From: an uncultured Oscillospiraceae bacterium | Lineage (GTDB): Bacteria; Bacillota; Clostridia; Oscillospirales; Acutalibacteraceae | Assembly (NCBI GenBank): GCA_900549945.1 | Contig: URQJ01000119.1 | Coordinates: 1 to 6,104, forward strand | Direction of reading: 5' to 3' | DNA: 6,104 nt | In this document: in pieces, positions 4,822 through 6,104 of the stretch | Position numbering within the stretch: position 1 is the first letter of the stretch | Layout of the letters: each line of letters opens with the position of its first letter | Notes under the pieces: model-generated | What the model saw: the letters and a program-made list of their open reading frames with translations, nothing else | Database searches by the model: none | What the model was told of the DNA's origin: nothing | Made by a program: the position numbers and the translations under genes

Positions 4822-6104
4822 TCAGTACACGCCCTCGCCCTGCCGCACGCGGCGCATCACATAGAAATACGCGGGGAACAGGAAAATATCTGCCATAATC
4901 CACGCGACCGGGCCGGCGAAGCAGGCCGCCGCAAAGCCGAAAATCGGTACGAACACAGCGCCGACCACGCCGCGCGCGACCATCTCAAACACACCGGCAA
5001 ACATCGCGATGCGGCTGTAGCCCATGCCCTGAACCGTCAGGCGCAGCACGTTGACAAACGTGAGCGGAATCATGAAAAGCCCGCTCGTCAGCAGATACTG
5101 ATACGCCGCGTCGATGATCGCGGTCTCGCCGGCGTCCACAAACAGGAGCAGCAGCCAGCCGCCGAGGAAGAAAATGACGGCGAGCGCCAAAACCGAATAG
5201 ACAATGCCGACGATGCTGCACGCCTTCACGCCCTGCCCGATGCGGTCGATCTTCCGCGCGCCGATATTCTGGCCGCTGTAGGTCGACATCGTGACGCCCA
5301 TCGCATCGTAGGCGCAGGCGAAGAACATGTACAGCTTGCTGCCCGCCGTGACGCTCGCCACCGCGACCGAGCCGAGCGAATTGACGGAGGCCTGCAAAAT
5401 CACACTGCCGATCGCCGTGATCGAGGTCTGCAGCGCCATCGGAAGCCCCATGCCGAGCAGGCGGCGGACGTACGGCGCGCGGAGCTTGAAGTTGTCGCGC
5501 GTCATGCGCAGCACCTCATAGTGGCGGCTCGCGTAGATCAGGCAGCCGAGGCCCGAAACGAGTTGGGAGACGACCGTCGCGATTGCCGCGCCCGCAACGC
5601 CGAGCGGCACGAATACGATCAGAACGATATCGAGCACAATGTTGATGATCGAAGCGATCACGAGGAACACAACCGGCGTGCGGCTGTCGCCGAGCGCGCG
5701 CTGGATGCCGGAGAGGATGTTGTACAGGAACGTCGCCGGAATACCCGCAAAAATAACCACAAGATACGCATAGGCGTCGTCGATAATGTCGGCCGGCGTG
5801 CCCATCAGTTCGAGAATGTCGCGGCAGAACACGACCGTGAGCACCGTGAGCACCGCGCCGAAACCGGCGCACAGCCAGACCGCGTTGCCGATGAAGCGGC
5901 GCAGCTCCTCGTAGTCGCGGCTGCCGAAGCGCTGCGCGACCGGAATCGCAAAGCCGCTGCACAGGCCGAGGCAGAAGCCGACGATCAAAAAGGTGACGGA
6001 GCCCGTGGAACCGACCGCGGCGAGCGGACCGGTGCCGAGCACGCGCCCGACGATGATCGTGTCGACCATCGAATAAAACTGCTGGAAAATGTTGCCGAAA
6101 AACA
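4822..6104 (-). CDS. MATE family efflux transporter, 5'-truncated by window edge
   Basis: This is a multidrug and toxin extrusion (MATE) type membrane antiporter, a family that exports cationic or organic compounds using a Na+ or H+ gradient; the substrate cannot be told from sequence. The frame is open to the window edge: codons upstream of the ATG at 6069 read FFGNIFQQFYS, and GNIFQQ-Y-MVDT is the usual first-helix motif of clostridial MATE proteins. About 426 residues are visible and probably 15-30 are missing. Characteristic stretches in order are MVDTIIVGRVLG, a transmembrane segment with SGFAIPVAQRFG, YNILSGIQRALGDSRTP, GVAGAAIATVVSQ, then the second half from GLPMALQTSITAIG through VTAGSKLYMF and STYSGQNIGARK, ending in a basic tail (RRVRQGEGVY). 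Two repeated six-helix halves are consistent with the fold. No truncation or frameshift is seen inside the visible part. The promoter lies outside the window. Confidence 0.95.
   Translation of the reverse strand, partial: FFGNIFQQFYSMVDTIIVGRVLGTGPLAAVGSTGSVTFLIVGFCLGLCSGFAIPVAQRFGSRDYEELRRFIGNAVWLCAGFGAVLTVLTVVFCRDILELMGTPADIIDDAYAYLVVIFAGIPATFLYNILSGIQRALGDSRTPVVFLVIASIINIVLDIVLIVFVPLGVAGAAIATVVSQLVSGLGCLIYASRHYEVLRMTRDNFKLRAPYVRRLLGMGLPMALQTSITAIGSVILQASVNSLGSVAVASVTAGSKLYMFFACAYDAMGVTMSTYSGQNIGARKIDRIGQGVKACSIVGIVYSVLALAVIFFLGGWLLLLFVDAGETAIIDAAYQYLLTSGLFMIPLTFVNVLRLTVQGMGYSRIAMFAGVFEMVARGVVGAVFVPIFGFAAACFAGPVAWIMADIFLFPAYFYVMRRVRQGEGVY

Noticed and set aside
4212..4898. A 228-codon plus-strand frame, Arg/Gln/Pro-rich
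   Set aside because: It crosses the bidirectional terminator and lies opposite the DUF2752 gene, whose CPGCGMTR motif fixes the true strand.
5516..5962. A 148-codon minus-strand frame within the MATE gene
   Set aside because: It is an out-of-frame shadow on the same strand as a well-conserved transporter frame.

Overview
The window looks like chromosomal DNA of a GC-rich, Gram-positive-type gut bacterium, most likely a Clostridia member of the Oscillospiraceae/Ruminococcaceae kind. This is inferred from high GC with GC-ending codons, purine-rich Shine-Dalgarno sites, a lipobox lipoprotein downstream of mfd (an arrangement known in Bacillota), a clostridial-style MATE exporter, and DUF4234 and DUF2752 small membrane proteins. 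No rRNA, tRNA, CRISPR array, insertion sequence or phage gene is visible. Genus cannot be fixed from this sequence alone.

Layout: (1) From the left edge to 2242 on the + strand lies the C-terminal two thirds of mfd, the transcription-repair coupling factor, cut by the window edge. (2) A 113-base gap carries a near-consensus sigma-A promoter (TGGACA-17-TATAAT), then a 390-residue lipoprotein (2356-3528). It has a SurA/PrsA-like layout, a degenerate parvulin-like middle and a C-terminal tail of tandem SSASSE hexapeptides encoded by 18-bp repeats. A strong intrinsic terminator follows, with a competing longer stem upstream. (3) An AT-richer 200-base intergenic stretch contains a probable promoter and a good ribosome binding site for a 149-residue DUF4234 membrane protein (3814-4263). 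(4) A bidirectional terminator (about 4291-4336) separates this from two minus-strand genes that converge on it: a MATE-family exporter (6104 to 4822, 5' end outside the window) and, 73 bases downstream of it, a 137-residue DUF2752 membrane protein (4748 to 4335).

How the genes relate: Mfd rescues stalled RNA polymerase in the cytoplasm. The lipoprotein is probably an extracytoplasmic folding factor or a descendant of one, with its own promoter. The MATE gene and the DUF2752 gene are probably co-transcribed, because no convincing terminator or promoter lies between them. The DUF4234 and DUF2752 genes sit tail to tail. All five genes are intact within the window, with no frameshifts seen. I found no clear evidence of a new multi-gene system. 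The most unusual items are the degenerate parvulin-like lipoprotein with its repeat tail, the alternative structures at its terminator, and the two small uncharacterised membrane proteins.
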